From NCBI GenBank assembly GCA_001899085.1, contig MKVB01000006.1:1019566-1067651 (forward strand): a stretch of DNA of 48,086 nucleotides, in the 5' to 3' direction. Positions within the stretch are counted from its first letter, which is position 1. Every line of letters begins with the position of its first letter. Under the pieces are notes generated by a model, which saw nothing but the letters and a program-made list of their open reading frames with translations, made no database searches and was not told the DNA's origin. The translations under genes were made by a program, and so were the position numbers. The stretch comes from Devosia sp. 66-14 (GTDB lineage Bacteria > Pseudomonadota > Alphaproteobacteria > Rhizobiales > Devosiaceae). Below, piece after piece: positions 26,642-35,699 of this stretch.

Positions 26642-27232
26642 CTAGCCAGGCGTCTCGCCTGGACCCCACTGACGGTAAGACATACCCATAAACTGCAGCA
26701 GTTCGATCATTATCCCGAAGCGAAGAACGCTAGGGTCATCCATGATCATGACAACGTGTTGGTCGTAGTCATAACCAATCTCGTCTACACTGCTCATCGC
26801 CAACAACAATTGCCGCGATTTCCGATCCCTCAATACCATCGCCAGGATCGTTTCGCCGCAGGCCGCAATATCGTGCGCGTAAGCGTTTCTTATGGTGCGT
26901 ACCGCATCGAGAAAATGGATACGGTCGAGAGGACAACCGGCAACCTCAAGGAGATCACGAATTGAGCTACGGCCGACAGTCGGCAGCTTGTCAACGAAGG
27001 TCTCCATTTTCGGTCCAGCGAAAAGGGTCTCGCCAACCTTTAGGCAAAGCGTATTTGCGACCAACTTTCTGCTGCACATCTCAAGTAGCGCATCAACCTT
27101 GAGAACAAACGCCCAGTCTGTCGTCTCTGTTTGGAGGTCGTTAATCAGTTGAGGCGGCAAACCAAAGACGCGGCATATCTCTTGCCCCTTCTCGTATAGC
27201 CGATGCCACTTGTCTGTGCTTGTTCCGCTCAC
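26642..27232 (-). CDS. HEPN-like protein, likely partner of the FRG protein
   Basis: 196 residues, all helical in appearance. RNAYAH (Arg115-x4-His120) is the Rx4-6H active-site pattern of HEPN ribonucleases, within HFLDAVRTIRNAYAHDIA. The start is GTG at 27232 with GGGGGC upstream. Proteins of this layout are often annotated MltR- or DUF4145-like. RNase activity is inferred, not shown. The adjacent FRG gene suggests a defence or toxin-antitoxin pair. Confidence 0.55.
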   Translation of the reverse strand: MSGTSTDKWHRLYEKGQEICRVFGLPPQLINDLQTETTDWAFVLKVDALLEMCSRKLVANTLCLKVGETLFAGPKMETFVDKLPTVGRSSIRDLLEVAGCPLDRIHFLDAVRTIRNAYAHDIAACGETILAMVLRDRKSRQLLLAMSSVDEIGYDYDQHVVMIMDDPSVLRFGIMIELLQFMGMSYRQWGPGETPG

Positions 27233-27316
27233 TCAAGCCCCCATACCCGCATCGCTTTGGGATAACACGAGTCACGGGAGAAACCCCACTGGTGCGACAG
27301 CTGGAAACATGCCCCA

Positions 27317-27736
27317 TTGTCAGTGGTGCTGCTGAGCTGCAAACCTCACGCACAGCTTCTCCATAGGTGGATTTTGGACACCATCCTCTACGTTGCGATC
27401 ATCGGGCTGGCAGTCACCGCGAGCTATCTCTACCGGTCTCTGGCGGAGGAGCGCGAGAAGGCGAAACGGTATGCCTACACAATTGCAAACATGCTGCTAG
27501 ATCAGGGGCATATCGACCACGTGAGGAATCACTTCGTGGCTGATTTTGATCCGATGGTGATGGAACTGAATATCCCCAAGAGAGGAGAGACTCCAACTGA
27601 TCCAACCTTTTGGCTCCGGTTCGCCCGTATGTGGCTTCCGGCGGCAGAGAAAGCGGCGAGCCAGTTTGGAGCACATCCTTCAGAAGAAGGGTTCGCGTAT
27701 GCCCTGGAGCAGCATTACATGGCGCCGCGGCCGTGA
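27317..27736 (+). CDS. Membrane-anchored hypothetical protein
   Basis: 139 residues with one N-terminal transmembrane helix (ILYVAIIGLAVTASYLY) followed by a soluble part (AEEREKAKRYAYTIANMLLD, WLRFARMWLPAAEKAASQFG). A TTG at 27374 with AGGTGG before it is an alternative start giving a 120-residue protein that begins directly at the membrane helix and is perhaps more likely. The 3' end overlaps the convergent glycohydrolase-like gene by 22 nt. Function unknown. Confidence 0.55.
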   Translation: MSVVLLSCKPHAQLLHRWILDTILYVAIIGLAVTASYLYRSLAEEREKAKRYAYTIANMLLDQGHIDHVRNHFVADFDPMVMELNIPKRGETPTDPTFWLRFARMWLPAAEKAASQFGAHPSEEGFAYALEQHYMAPRP

Positions 27737-28557
27737 AAGGTTGAAGCGGCACATTCGAACTGGACGGCGAGTGTGACTGCACTGGAACTCGCTCTAAGAG
27801 TTTCGGCGGTTACTCCTACCCTGAACAAAGAACTTCCCTGGCTGGCTGCACTCACTGCACTGAACAAATCAGCACACGCTGGGTGAGCGTGGGCCCCGGG
27901 GGGGTACTCGCTCTCCAATATGGATCGAAGGGTGTTGGACACGTCGCATGGCCAGTCCAAGGGTCGGATGAATGCCAGAGTTTCGGCAATCGCCTCCCTG
28001 TTGCTCGCACCTTGCTCCATCAATGCGAACAGCAGCGCTACCACCCCAGCGGCAAGATAGCTGTTGAAGTCGGCATCGAGGAGAGAAGCGGCCTCCGCAC
28101 CAATCTGGAACGCCCTTCCGGGATCATCCGAGAACGCCAATCCGATGGGGGAGACGCACAACATCCCATCACATCCTCCCCGCTCAACTGATGTGAACGA
28201 ACCAAGCTGACCAGAGTGGATCGCTCGGGTCATTCGAATGCTTCGAAATTGGCATGCCAGTGGGGAGGTCGTAGCCCACTCCCGATAAGCCTGATGAAGC
28301 TGGACGCGAACATCGAGGTTCGAAGGGCTTCCCGCCGCAGCTGCGGCTTCGAGTCCTTTGCTCGTCGCCCTCAACATCTCCGCCGACGTCGATGTCAGGT
28401 CGGATTGACGAGATAGCTGGAGGATTCCTTCCGGTGTCAGTTTTTCGGCTCTCTCTGCCTCTGACATCGTGCTCGCGAGGAGCCCGACTGTTTCTCCGAC
28501 TGCCGCACCATGGATGATCGCATCCAGCTTCGTTCGGGCTTCTTCGTTGAAAGGCAT
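27715..28557 (-). CDS. Divergent ADP-ribosylglycohydrolase (DraG)-like protein
   Basis: 280 residues with DraG/ARH layout: AIIHGAAVGETVGLLAS at the start, then SDLTSTSAEMLRATSKGLE, GCDGMLCVSPIGLAF and DDPGRAFQIGAEAASLLDAD, YLAAGVVALLFALMEQ. The family's metal-binding DDT appears as DLT, and the NGALMR-type loop as DGMLCV, so catalysis may be lost. ATG 28557 has GGGAG nine bases upstream, but that site lies in a hairpin. Weak similarity; confirm by fold prediction. Confidence 0.5.
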   Translation of the reverse strand: MPFNEEARTKLDAIIHGAAVGETVGLLASTMSEAERAEKLTPEGILQLSRQSDLTSTSAEMLRATSKGLEAAAAAGSPSNLDVRVQLHQAYREWATTSPLACQFRSIRMTRAIHSGQLGSFTSVERGGCDGMLCVSPIGLAFSDDPGRAFQIGAEAASLLDADFNSYLAAGVVALLFALMEQGASNREAIAETLAFIRPLDWPCDVSNTLRSILESEYPPGAHAHPACADLFSAVSAASQGSSLFRVGVTAETLRASSSAVTLAVQFECAASTFHGRGAM

Positions 28558-28559
28558 AA

Positions 28560-28586
28560 GGCGGCTCCCTTGTTGCGGGAACCGCC
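28560..28586 (-). promoter_or_regulatory. Hairpin covering the ribosome site of the glycohydrolase-like gene
   Basis: GGCGG-T-TCCC pairs with GGGA-G-CCGCC around a seven-base loop, three nt before the ATG, and the Shine-Dalgarno GGGAG is within the stem. It could repress translation or end the preceding gene's transcript; there is no T-run. Confidence 0.4.
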
Positions 28587-28633
28587 TCGACCACGAATAC
28601 AACCAAGGCAACGAGCAAACGCCCTCGATCTAA

Positions 28634-29527
28634 CTAGGAGGCGTCCATGATCTGGCGGCTATCGAGCCTAAACGAACAATCCCAGGCATCCACAACCGCA
28701 AATCCGTCGCCCGCTCGCTTCTGCACGTAGTTGCACGACAGCCTTCCGTTGTACCCGTGGATGTACCGAGGCCCCTTGGTGATGTTGTCGTAGGTTTCCC
28801 CAGGATTGCGCCGCTCGATATCCGCGAGATAGGCATCAATCTCTTCCTTAGGAATGCCGCTCGTCACGACCTCAATGTGATCCAGCTTGCCAAAGCCAAA
28901 CTTGAGCTGAGGAGGCAGCCCATCGACGGTGGAGATATCGGCAGCTTCCTCTGACAAGTTAACCGATACAGTTGGTTCAAACCGAACGATGATTCCACTC
29001 TTCCGCCCGAATGCCATCTCTCCAACAAGGCCAACGTTCACGTTGACGGGGAGGTAGATCGCTTCGCTCCGGGGATCGATCTCGATCCTGTATGCGTACT
29101 CCAATACGTCGGCCAATCGATCGATTGTTGCCTTGTCCTCAGCGGGCTCTGGCAGGCCCATCCTCTGGAAGGTTTCCCTCAGGTATAGCCAGAGCAGAGA
29201 CTGCTGGGTGTAGTCTCGAATGTAGGTCACGCCCGCATCTTCCCAGGTCAACTGGCCGGGAGTGGTCGCTCGCACATAGAGGTTCACCAGCAGCTTTACC
29301 GACTCGGGGTCAGCCAGGCCGAGCCGCGGCTTGGCTAGATCGAGAATTTCGCCGATCGGTGTCTCAGACGTTATCGATGTTCCTCGAGTCTCCCCACCAA
29401 CCACGGGAATGGAGGCTGTCGAAAGGACAAGTAGCGAGAGAAGCACTGGTAACCCACGAACGATCGTCTTTGATTTCCGCTCCCGCAACGCATCTTCGCG
29501 GATTTCCAGAGCCAATCTATCCCCCAT
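28634..29527 (-). CDS. Exported or membrane-anchored hypothetical protein
   Basis: 297 residues. A hydrophobic segment (LPVLLSLLVLSTASIPVVGG, about 26-45) is preceded by basic residues, consistent with an uncleaved anchor or signal. The rest is a soluble domain with WLYLRETFQRMGLPEP and IYLPVNVNVGLVGEMAFG. No family recognised. No ribosome site precedes ATG 29527. Divergent from the HTH gene across 102 nt, so both may be controlled by that regulator. Confidence 0.6.
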   Translation of the reverse strand: MGDRLALEIREDALRERKSKTIVRGLPVLLSLLVLSTASIPVVGGETRGTSITSETPIGEILDLAKPRLGLADPESVKLLVNLYVRATTPGQLTWEDAGVTYIRDYTQQSLLWLYLRETFQRMGLPEPAEDKATIDRLADVLEYAYRIEIDPRSEAIYLPVNVNVGLVGEMAFGRKSGIIVRFEPTVSVNLSEEAADISTVDGLPPQLKFGFGKLDHIEVVTSGIPKEEIDAYLADIERRNPGETYDNITKGPRYIHGYNGRLSCNYVQKRAGDGFAVVDAWDCSFRLDSRQIMDAS

Positions 29528-29610
29528 GTATCAGTATCGTCGCTCATACTTCGCATCGGTATGACTTTCAACGACAATTGGTATGGATGGATATCCACAA
29601 GGGCACCACC

Positions 29611-29633
29611 TCATCCCATCAGATAAGGGATGA
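29611..29633. promoter_or_regulatory. Operator candidate over the HTH gene start
   Basis: TCATCCC, nine bases, GGGATGA: a perfect inverted repeat overlapping the ATG at 29630. Position suits autorepression by the Cro/CI-type protein. Confidence 0.45.
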
Positions 29634-29995
29634 CCCCACGTGAACGATCGCTGCTTGCCGCAAAAGACCTGCCTGATCGGTTGAAGGCCGCTCGAAAGGC
29701 AGCCGGGTTGACGCAGGATCAACTGGTGGCGATTGCGGAGTGCGCTCCAGTTACGCTCAGCAAGCTCGAAACCGGGGTCAATCGGCCGACGTTCGAGGTT
29801 TTGGTCAGCCTTGCCTACTCACTTAATGCCTCTCCCAACTACCTAACTGGGTGGGAAGATGCGGTCGGTGCAGAAACTGATGCAGCTCGTCGCCAGCTTA
29901 TCGGGCGCCTCATTCTAGCAGCGCGAAAATTGGACGCCGACTGGATAAGGCAGCTGGTTGAGATCGCTGAAAGGGCAAACCAGCGCTCGGACTAG
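29630..29995 (+). CDS. Cro/CI-family HTH regulator
   Basis: 121 residues with an N-terminal HTH (LKAARKAAGLTQDQLVAIA, then VTLSKLETGVNRPTFEVLVS) and a C-terminal helical segment. Start ATG 29630 with AAGGG immediately before it; the operator candidate overlaps it. Likely a repressor for itself and the divergent gene; it also lies 145 nt ahead of the restriction locus and could control it. Confidence 0.85.
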   Translation: MTPRERSLLAAKDLPDRLKAARKAAGLTQDQLVAIAECAPVTLSKLETGVNRPTFEVLVSLAYSLNASPNYLTGWEDAVGAETDAARRQLIGRLILAARKLDADWIRQLVEIAERANQRSD

Positions 29996-30140
29996 CGGAT
30001 GTAAAGCGACCTAGCTGGCCCCTTAATCACTATTTGTGGTGAACCACGGGGCTCCTCATTTTGGCAGGTAACAGCTAAACATACCGAATCCCCGCAAGGG
30101 GCGAAGCACGACCTTCAAGCCTTCGGGGTGACCTTCTCAA

Positions 30141-33100
30141 ATGACCACACTAGAGCGCGGGCTTGAGGAGTCATTGGTCACAAAACTGCGGGACCTGAAG
30201 TACGAATATCGTCCGGACATACGAGATCGGGCCACACTAGAGCGGAACTTCCGAGAGAAGTTTGAAGCGTTGAATGGCGTTCGGCTCACCGATCCCGAGT
30301 TTGCCCGGCTACTGGACGAAGTCATCACACCCGACGTGTTCGCCGCCGCGCGCATCCTACGTGAGCGTAGCAGCTTCCTCCGTGATGACGGCACGCCGCT
30401 GAATTTCAGCCTCGTCAACATCAAAGACTGGTGCAAGAACACCTTCGAGGTGATCAATCAGCTGCGCATCAACACGGACTACAGCCATCACCGCTACGAC
30501 GTCATCCTTCTGATCAACGGCGTTCCAGCCGTTCAGATCGAGCTAAAGACACTAGGCATCAGCCCACGTCGGGCCATGGAACAGGTCGTTGAGTATAAGA
30601 ACGATCCTGGAAACGGTTATGCCAGAACGCTTCTTTGCTTCCTTCAGCTTTTCATCGTCAGCAACCGCGATCGAACCTTTTACTTCGCGAACAACAATTC
30701 TCGGCATTTCGCTTTCAATGCCGACGAGCGCTTTCTCCCTGTCTATGAATACGCTGACGTGGACAATCGGAAGATTGTCCATCTCGACACCTTCGCTGAG
30801 ACATTTCTCGGCAAATGTACCCTTGGCCAGACTATCAGTCGGTACATGGTTCTCGTCGCGAGCGAACAAAAACTCCTGATGATGCGGCCATATCAGGTGT
30901 ATGCGGTCAAGGCGATCGTGGACTCGATCGCCCAAGATAGCGGCAACGGCTACATCTGGCACACCACCGGCAGCGGGAAGACGCTCACTTCTTTCAAGGC
31001 GTCGACACTGCTGAAGGACAATCCGGACATCGAGAAGTGCCTCTTCGTGGTAGATCGTAAGGATCTTGATCGGCAGACGCGCGAGGAATTCAACAAGTTC
31101 CAAGAAGGTTGCGTCGAGGAAAATACCAATACGGCCTCTCTCGTTCGCCGCCTGCTGTCAGATGACTATGCCGACAAGGTCATCGTCTGCACCATCCAGA
31201 AGCTGGGCCTCGCGCTGGATGAAAACAGCAAGCGCAACAAGCAGCAGAAGAAGAATGGCAAGAAGAGCTACAAGGAGCAGCTGGAACCCCTGCGCGACAA
31301 GCGCATCGCCTTTATCTTCGACGAATGCCATCGGTCGCAGTTCGGCGAGAACCACAAGGCCATTAAGGAATTCTTCCCGCGGGCGCAGCTCTTCGGCTTC
31401 ACCGGCACACCGATATTTGATCAGAATGCGGCCCAGCAGAAGATCGAAGACAGTCAGGCCAGCATGAAGACGACGGAAGACCTCTTCCAGCAGCGTCTTC
31501 ACACCTACACGATCACCCACGCCATCGAGGACGGAAACGTTCTTCGCTTCCATGTCGATTACTTCAAGCCGCAAGGCAAAACCCTTCCCAAGCCGGGCGA
31601 ACCTCTGGCCAAGCGTGCGGTAATCGAGGCGATCCTCTCGAAGCACGACGCGGCCACCGGTCAGCGCCGATTCAACGCCTTGCTCGCAACCTCGTCGATC
31701 AATGACGCCATCGAGTATCACTCCCTGTTCAAGACGATGCAGGCCGAGAAGCTGGACGCCGATCCCAGGTTCCAGCACCTGAACATCGCCTGCGTCTTCT
31801 CGCCGCCCGCCGAGGGCGACGCTGATGTGAAGCAGATCCAGGAAGACCTGCCGCAGGAAAAGGAAGACAACGCGGTCGAGCCGGAGAAAAAGAAGGAGGC
31901 GCTGAAAGCCATCCTGGCCGACTACAACTCCCACTACGGCACCAATCACAAGATAGGCGAGTTCGATCTGTATTATCAGGATGTGCAGAAGCGCATCAAA
32001 GACCAGCAATGGCCAGATGCCGACCTGCGTAAGGCCTACCCCAATCAGCAGCACCACAAGATCGACATCACGATCGTGGTTGACATGTTGCTGACAGGCT
32101 TTGACTCCAAGTTCCTCAACACCCTCTACGTCGACAAGAACCTGAAGCATCACGGTCTGATCCAGGCTTTCTCGCGCACCAATCGAGTGCTGAACGCCAC
32201 CAAGCCCTATGGCAACATCCTTGACTTCCGCCAGCAGCAGGGAGCGGTCGATGCCGCCATCGCCCTTTTCTCGGGCGAAGCCGCCGCCGAAAAGGCCCGC
32301 GAAATCTGGCTAGTCGACAAGGCGCCGGTGGTCATCCAGAAACTGGAAACTGCGGTGCAGAAGCTCGATGCATTCATGAAATCGCAAGGGCTGGAATCCG
32401 CCCCAGCTGCGGTGGCCAACCTCAAGGGCGATGCAGCCCGCGCAGCGTTCATCGAGCATTTCAAAGAGGTGCAGCGGCTCAAAACCCAGCTTGACCAGTA
32501 CACAGACTTGACCCCAGAAAACGCCGTAACGATCGAACAGGTGCTGCCGCGCGACGACCTTCTGGGTTTCCGCGGTGCCTATCTGGAAACCGCCCAGCGC
32601 CTCCGAGCTCAGCAGGGCACGGGCGCTGACAAGCCGAGCCAGGATGCCTACCAGCTCGATTTCGAGTTCGTGCTATTTGCCTCGGCCGTCATCGACTACG
32701 ACTACATCATGGGTCTAATAGCCCGCTATTCCGAGGCGACACCCGGCAAGCAGAAGATGAGCCGTGAACAGCTGATCGGCCTCATCCAGTCCGATGCCAA
32801 GTTCATGGACGAGCGCGAGGATATCGCCGCCTACATCGCTACGCTGAAGGCGGGCGAAGGTTTGAGCGAGAAGGTGATCCGCGATGGCTACAGTCGATTC
32901 AAGGCGCAGAAGAACGCGGCGGAACTGGCGGGTGTCGCCGGTAGACACGGCCTGACCACCGAGGCGCTCGATGACTTTGTGAACATCATCCTGCAACGCA
33001 TGATCTTTGACGGCGAGGCGCTGACCGACCTGATGGAACCCCTTGGCCTGAACTGGAAGGCGCGACGTGTCAAAGAACTGGAGCTAATGGCCGACCTGAT

Positions 33101-33164
33101 GCCGCTTCTCATGAAGCGTGCCGGTGGACGTGAGATTTCGGGGCTGAGCGCTTATGAGCAGTAA
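30141..33164 (+). CDS. hsdR: Type I restriction enzyme R subunit
   Basis: A 1007-residue ATP-dependent DNA translocase/nuclease. The N-terminal endonuclease motif is DVILLINGVPAVQIELKTLG (D..ExK). SF2 motifs: WHTTGSGKTLTSF (Walker A), FDECHRSQFG (DEAD-box equivalent), GFTGTPI, and the C-terminal QAFSRTNRVL. HsdR binds the HsdM/HsdS complex and cuts unmethylated DNA at a distance. First gene of the hsdR-hsdS-prrC-hsdM locus; overlaps hsdS by 11 nt. The start has only a weak ribosome site (GGGGTG). Confidence 0.95.
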   Translation: MTTLERGLEESLVTKLRDLKYEYRPDIRDRATLERNFREKFEALNGVRLTDPEFARLLDEVITPDVFAAARILRERSSFLRDDGTPLNFSLVNIKDWCKNTFEVINQLRINTDYSHHRYDVILLINGVPAVQIELKTLGISPRRAMEQVVEYKNDPGNGYARTLLCFLQLFIVSNRDRTFYFANNNSRHFAFNADERFLPVYEYADVDNRKIVHLDTFAETFLGKCTLGQTISRYMVLVASEQKLLMMRPYQVYAVKAIVDSIAQDSGNGYIWHTTGSGKTLTSFKASTLLKDNPDIEKCLFVVDRKDLDRQTREEFNKFQEGCVEENTNTASLVRRLLSDDYADKVIVCTIQKLGLALDENSKRNKQQKKNGKKSYKEQLEPLRDKRIAFIFDECHRSQFGENHKAIKEFFPRAQLFGFTGTPIFDQNAAQQKIEDSQASMKTTEDLFQQRLHTYTITHAIEDGNVLRFHVDYFKPQGKTLPKPGEPLAKRAVIEAILSKHDAATGQRRFNALLATSSINDAIEYHSLFKTMQAEKLDADPRFQHLNIACVFSPPAEGDADVKQIQEDLPQEKEDNAVEPEKKKEALKAILADYNSHYGTNHKIGEFDLYYQDVQKRIKDQQWPDADLRKAYPNQQHHKIDITIVVDMLLTGFDSKFLNTLYVDKNLKHHGLIQAFSRTNRVLNATKPYGNILDFRQQQGAVDAAIALFSGEAAAEKAREIWLVDKAPVVIQKLETAVQKLDAFMKSQGLESAPAAVANLKGDAARAAFIEHFKEVQRLKTQLDQYTDLTPENAVTIEQVLPRDDLLGFRGAYLETAQRLRAQQGTGADKPSQDAYQLDFEFVLFASAVIDYDYIMGLIARYSEATPGKQKMSREQLIGLIQSDAKFMDEREDIAAYIATLKAGEGLSEKVIRDGYSRFKAQKNAAELAGVAGRHGLTTEALDDFVNIILQRMIFDGEALTDLMEPLGLNWKARRVKELELMADLMPLLMKRAGGREISGLSAYEQ

Positions 33165-34479
33165 GGAGATATCCGCGACTGCGGTGGGTGCTAGGTCCTC
33201 TCTGGCGCCGAAACGGCGCTTTCCAGAGTTTCAGGAGGCGGAGGCATGGGCGCCGGTAAGTTTGCGAAGAGCTTCTGTTCCGGTTGACGAACGTGTGGGC
33301 GAAAGAAAGCTTACCCCGGTCAGTATTTCGGCCGGCATTGGATTTGTCCCTCAGATTGAAAAGTTCGGGCGCGATATCTCTGGCAATCAGTATCGGGTTT
33401 ATACGTTGGTTCGCGACGGTGACTTTGTCTTCAATAAAGGCAATTCGCTAAAATTTCCCCAGGGGTGTATCTACCTCTTGCAAGGTTGGGGTGAGGTCGC
33501 TGCGCCGAACGTGTTCATCGCCTTCCGCCTCAAAGATGGCTTCTCGAACGGCTTCTTTCAACAATGCTTTGAGCAGAACCAGCATGGAGAGCAGCTCAAG
33601 AAGCACATCACGAGCGGTGCGCGAAGCAACGGCTTGCTGAACATTAGCAAAGACACCTTCTTCGGGATCGAGATCGCAACGCCGACCCTCCCCGAGCAGC
33701 AAAGGATCGGCGACTGCCTGGCTTCTGCGGATGCGCTAATCGAAGCGCAAGGACGGAAGGTGGCGGCGCTGCGGGCCCACAGGAACGGCCTGATGCAGCG
33801 GCTTTTTCCCCAGCAAGGAGAAACTCAACCTCGCCTACGCTTTCCCGAGTTCCTGAGCGCCGGGGATTGGGAGGAGACCTCACTTTCCAAATTGGTGAGT
33901 GCGCTGGATGCTGGTGTAAGTGTCAATTCAGGTGACCGACCTGCGATGAATCATGAAATTGGTGTGTTAAAGACGAGCGCCGTTACAAATGGAATCTTCG
34001 AACCGCTGGAGAACAAAGTTGTAATTGATGATGACGAAATCCAGCGGGTAAGAGAGCCTGTCCGCGCAGATACAATCATCATTAGTCGCATGAATACACC
34101 CGCCCTTGTTGGAGCCAATGCTTATGTAGGCGACCACTATCCGAATATCTTTCTTCCAGATCGCCTCTGGGCTGCCAAGCCAAGACCCGGGACGAGTATG
34201 CGTTTTGTTGCGCTGATTTTGGGATCAGATATGGGACGAGCAGCTCTATCCAATCTGGCAGGAGGTAGTTCTGGCTCTATGAAGAACATCTCCAAACCAA
34301 GTGTCCTGGAACTTTTGGTCAGGGCTCCTTCACTCACCGAACAGCAACGCATCGCCGACTGCCTCACCTCCCTGGGCGACCTGCTCGCGGCCGAGACGCG
34401 AAAGCTCGATACGCTGACGGCCCACAAGAAGGGGCTGATGCAGCAGCTTTTCCCCAAAGTCGGCGAGAGTGATGCATGA
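33154..34479 (+). CDS. hsdS: Type I restriction-modification specificity subunit
   Basis: 441 residues with two target-recognition domains, each followed by a conserved helix: PEQQRIGDCLASADALIEAQ near 178 and TEQQRIADCLTSLGDLLAAE near 398, both leading into AH(R/K)xGLMQ.LFP. The two variable halves define a bipartite recognition site that cannot be predicted by eye. Overlaps both neighbours. Coding composition of the second half is more AT-rich than the surroundings, a sign of domain exchange. Confidence 0.93.
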   Translation: MSSKEISATAVGARSSLAPKRRFPEFQEAEAWAPVSLRRASVPVDERVGERKLTPVSISAGIGFVPQIEKFGRDISGNQYRVYTLVRDGDFVFNKGNSLKFPQGCIYLLQGWGEVAAPNVFIAFRLKDGFSNGFFQQCFEQNQHGEQLKKHITSGARSNGLLNISKDTFFGIEIATPTLPEQQRIGDCLASADALIEAQGRKVAALRAHRNGLMQRLFPQQGETQPRLRFPEFLSAGDWEETSLSKLVSALDAGVSVNSGDRPAMNHEIGVLKTSAVTNGIFEPLENKVVIDDDEIQRVREPVRADTIIISRMNTPALVGANAYVGDHYPNIFLPDRLWAAKPRPGTSMRFVALILGSDMGRAALSNLAGGSSGSMKNISKPSVLELLVRAPSLTEQQRIADCLTSLGDLLAAETRKLDTLTAHKKGLMQQLFPKVGESDA

Positions 34480-35699
34480 GCACCTACAAGAATCTGAAGA
34501 CTCTGGTAGGAAGACTTCGTGACGATCTGAACAACCCTACGAAGTCGATTTCACTGCTCTTGATCTACGCGTACAACCGGACCGGCAAGACACGCCTGTC
34601 GATGGAATTTAAGGACGCGGGAAAGCGCAAGAACCAGAAGAACCCGACCGGGACGCCCGACACGCTATATTTTAACGCGTTCACTGAAGATCTGTTCGTC
34701 TGGGAAAACGACCTTGATGGCGATAGCGTTCGTCGTCTTCAACTGAACGACAAGTCATCCTTCTTCGACGCGATGGCAGAACTCGCGCTGGAAGAAACCA
34801 TTGCCCAGTATCTTTCCCGATACGCAGACTTCGAATTCGACATTACGTACAAAGAGTTCGCGCAAGCGAAAGGAACTGTCTCCAAGCCTGACTTTGTGAG
34901 CTTCCGCAAGGGCGATCAGGTCAATATCAAGGTGTCACGGGGCGAACAGAATATCTTCATCTGGTGCATTTTCATGGCGATCTGCGAGCGCATGCTGGAT
35001 GGGCATGTATCTTATCAAGGGAAGAAATATCTCTATATCGACGATCCTATCTCATCGCTGGATGACAACAACGCGATCTCCGTAGCCTGCGATCTGGCTA
35101 AACTCCTTCGTCGGGCAGCCTCACGCAGGGATGGCGCCGGTGCACCCGCTCCGATTAAGGTGATCTTCTCTTCCCACCACGCGCTGTTCTTCAATGTCAT
35201 GTGCAACGAGTTTGGCCGGAAGGTCGATGACTCACCAGCGGTTGAGCACAAACGCTATTTCCTGCACCGCCCAAGCGGCGACGGCACCTACACACTTCAA
35301 GCTACCACTGATACGCCTTTCTTTCACCATGTCGCGACACTGGCCGAACTGCAAAGAGCCGCTGATCCGAACAAGGGAAAGCTCTACACCTTTCACTTCA
35401 ACGCTCTGCGAAGCATCATGGAAAAGACGGCCTCCTTCTTTGGGCATTCAAGTATAGCCTTCTGCCTGAAGACACTGAACAATGATGAGGACCGAGCGCT
35501 CTTTAACCGCGCCCTAAACCTACTGAGCCACGGCGCCTATGCCATCCACGAGCCCACAGAGATGGGCGAGGACAACAAGGATCTTTTCCGCCGCATCCTG
35601 AGCGAATTCGTCGCGCGGTTTGAGTTTGCCCTGCCAGGAATTGTTCCGGCCTCCCCCCCAGCACCGGCGCCCGCCCCCCTTGAAGTACCCGTACAATGA
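34476..35699 (+). CDS. prrC: PrrC-type anticodon nuclease
   Basis: 407 residues, close to E. coli PrrC (396). The ATPase part has IYAYNRTGKTRLS (Walker A, about 30-42), SRGEQNIFIW (signature-like, 154-163) and YLYIDDPISSLDDNN (Walker B, 185-199). The C-terminal nuclease triad fits Arg312-x3-Glu316 in FNALRSIMEKTASFF and His352 in LNLLSHGAY. PrrC is held inactive by the type I enzyme and released by phage anti-restriction to cut tRNA, killing the infected cell. Its place inside the hsd locus, overlapping hsdS and hsdM, matches. Substrate tRNA here is untested. Confidence 0.85.
   Translation: MSTYKNLKTLVGRLRDDLNNPTKSISLLLIYAYNRTGKTRLSMEFKDAGKRKNQKNPTGTPDTLYFNAFTEDLFVWENDLDGDSVRRLQLNDKSSFFDAMAELALEETIAQYLSRYADFEFDITYKEFAQAKGTVSKPDFVSFRKGDQVNIKVSRGEQNIFIWCIFMAICERMLDGHVSYQGKKYLYIDDPISSLDDNNAISVACDLAKLLRRAASRRDGAGAPAPIKVIFSSHHALFFNVMCNEFGRKVDDSPAVEHKRYFLHRPSGDGTYTLQATTDTPFFHHVATLAELQRAADPNKGKLYTFHFNALRSIMEKTASFFGHSSIAFCLKTLNNDEDRALFNRALNLLSHGAYAIHEPTEMGEDNKDLFRRILSEFVARFEFALPGIVPASPPAPAPAPLEVPVQ

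Noticed and set aside
31158-32153. 331-codon minus-strand frame within hsdR
   Set aside because: Leucine/valine-rich antisense of the helicase region, without start signals.
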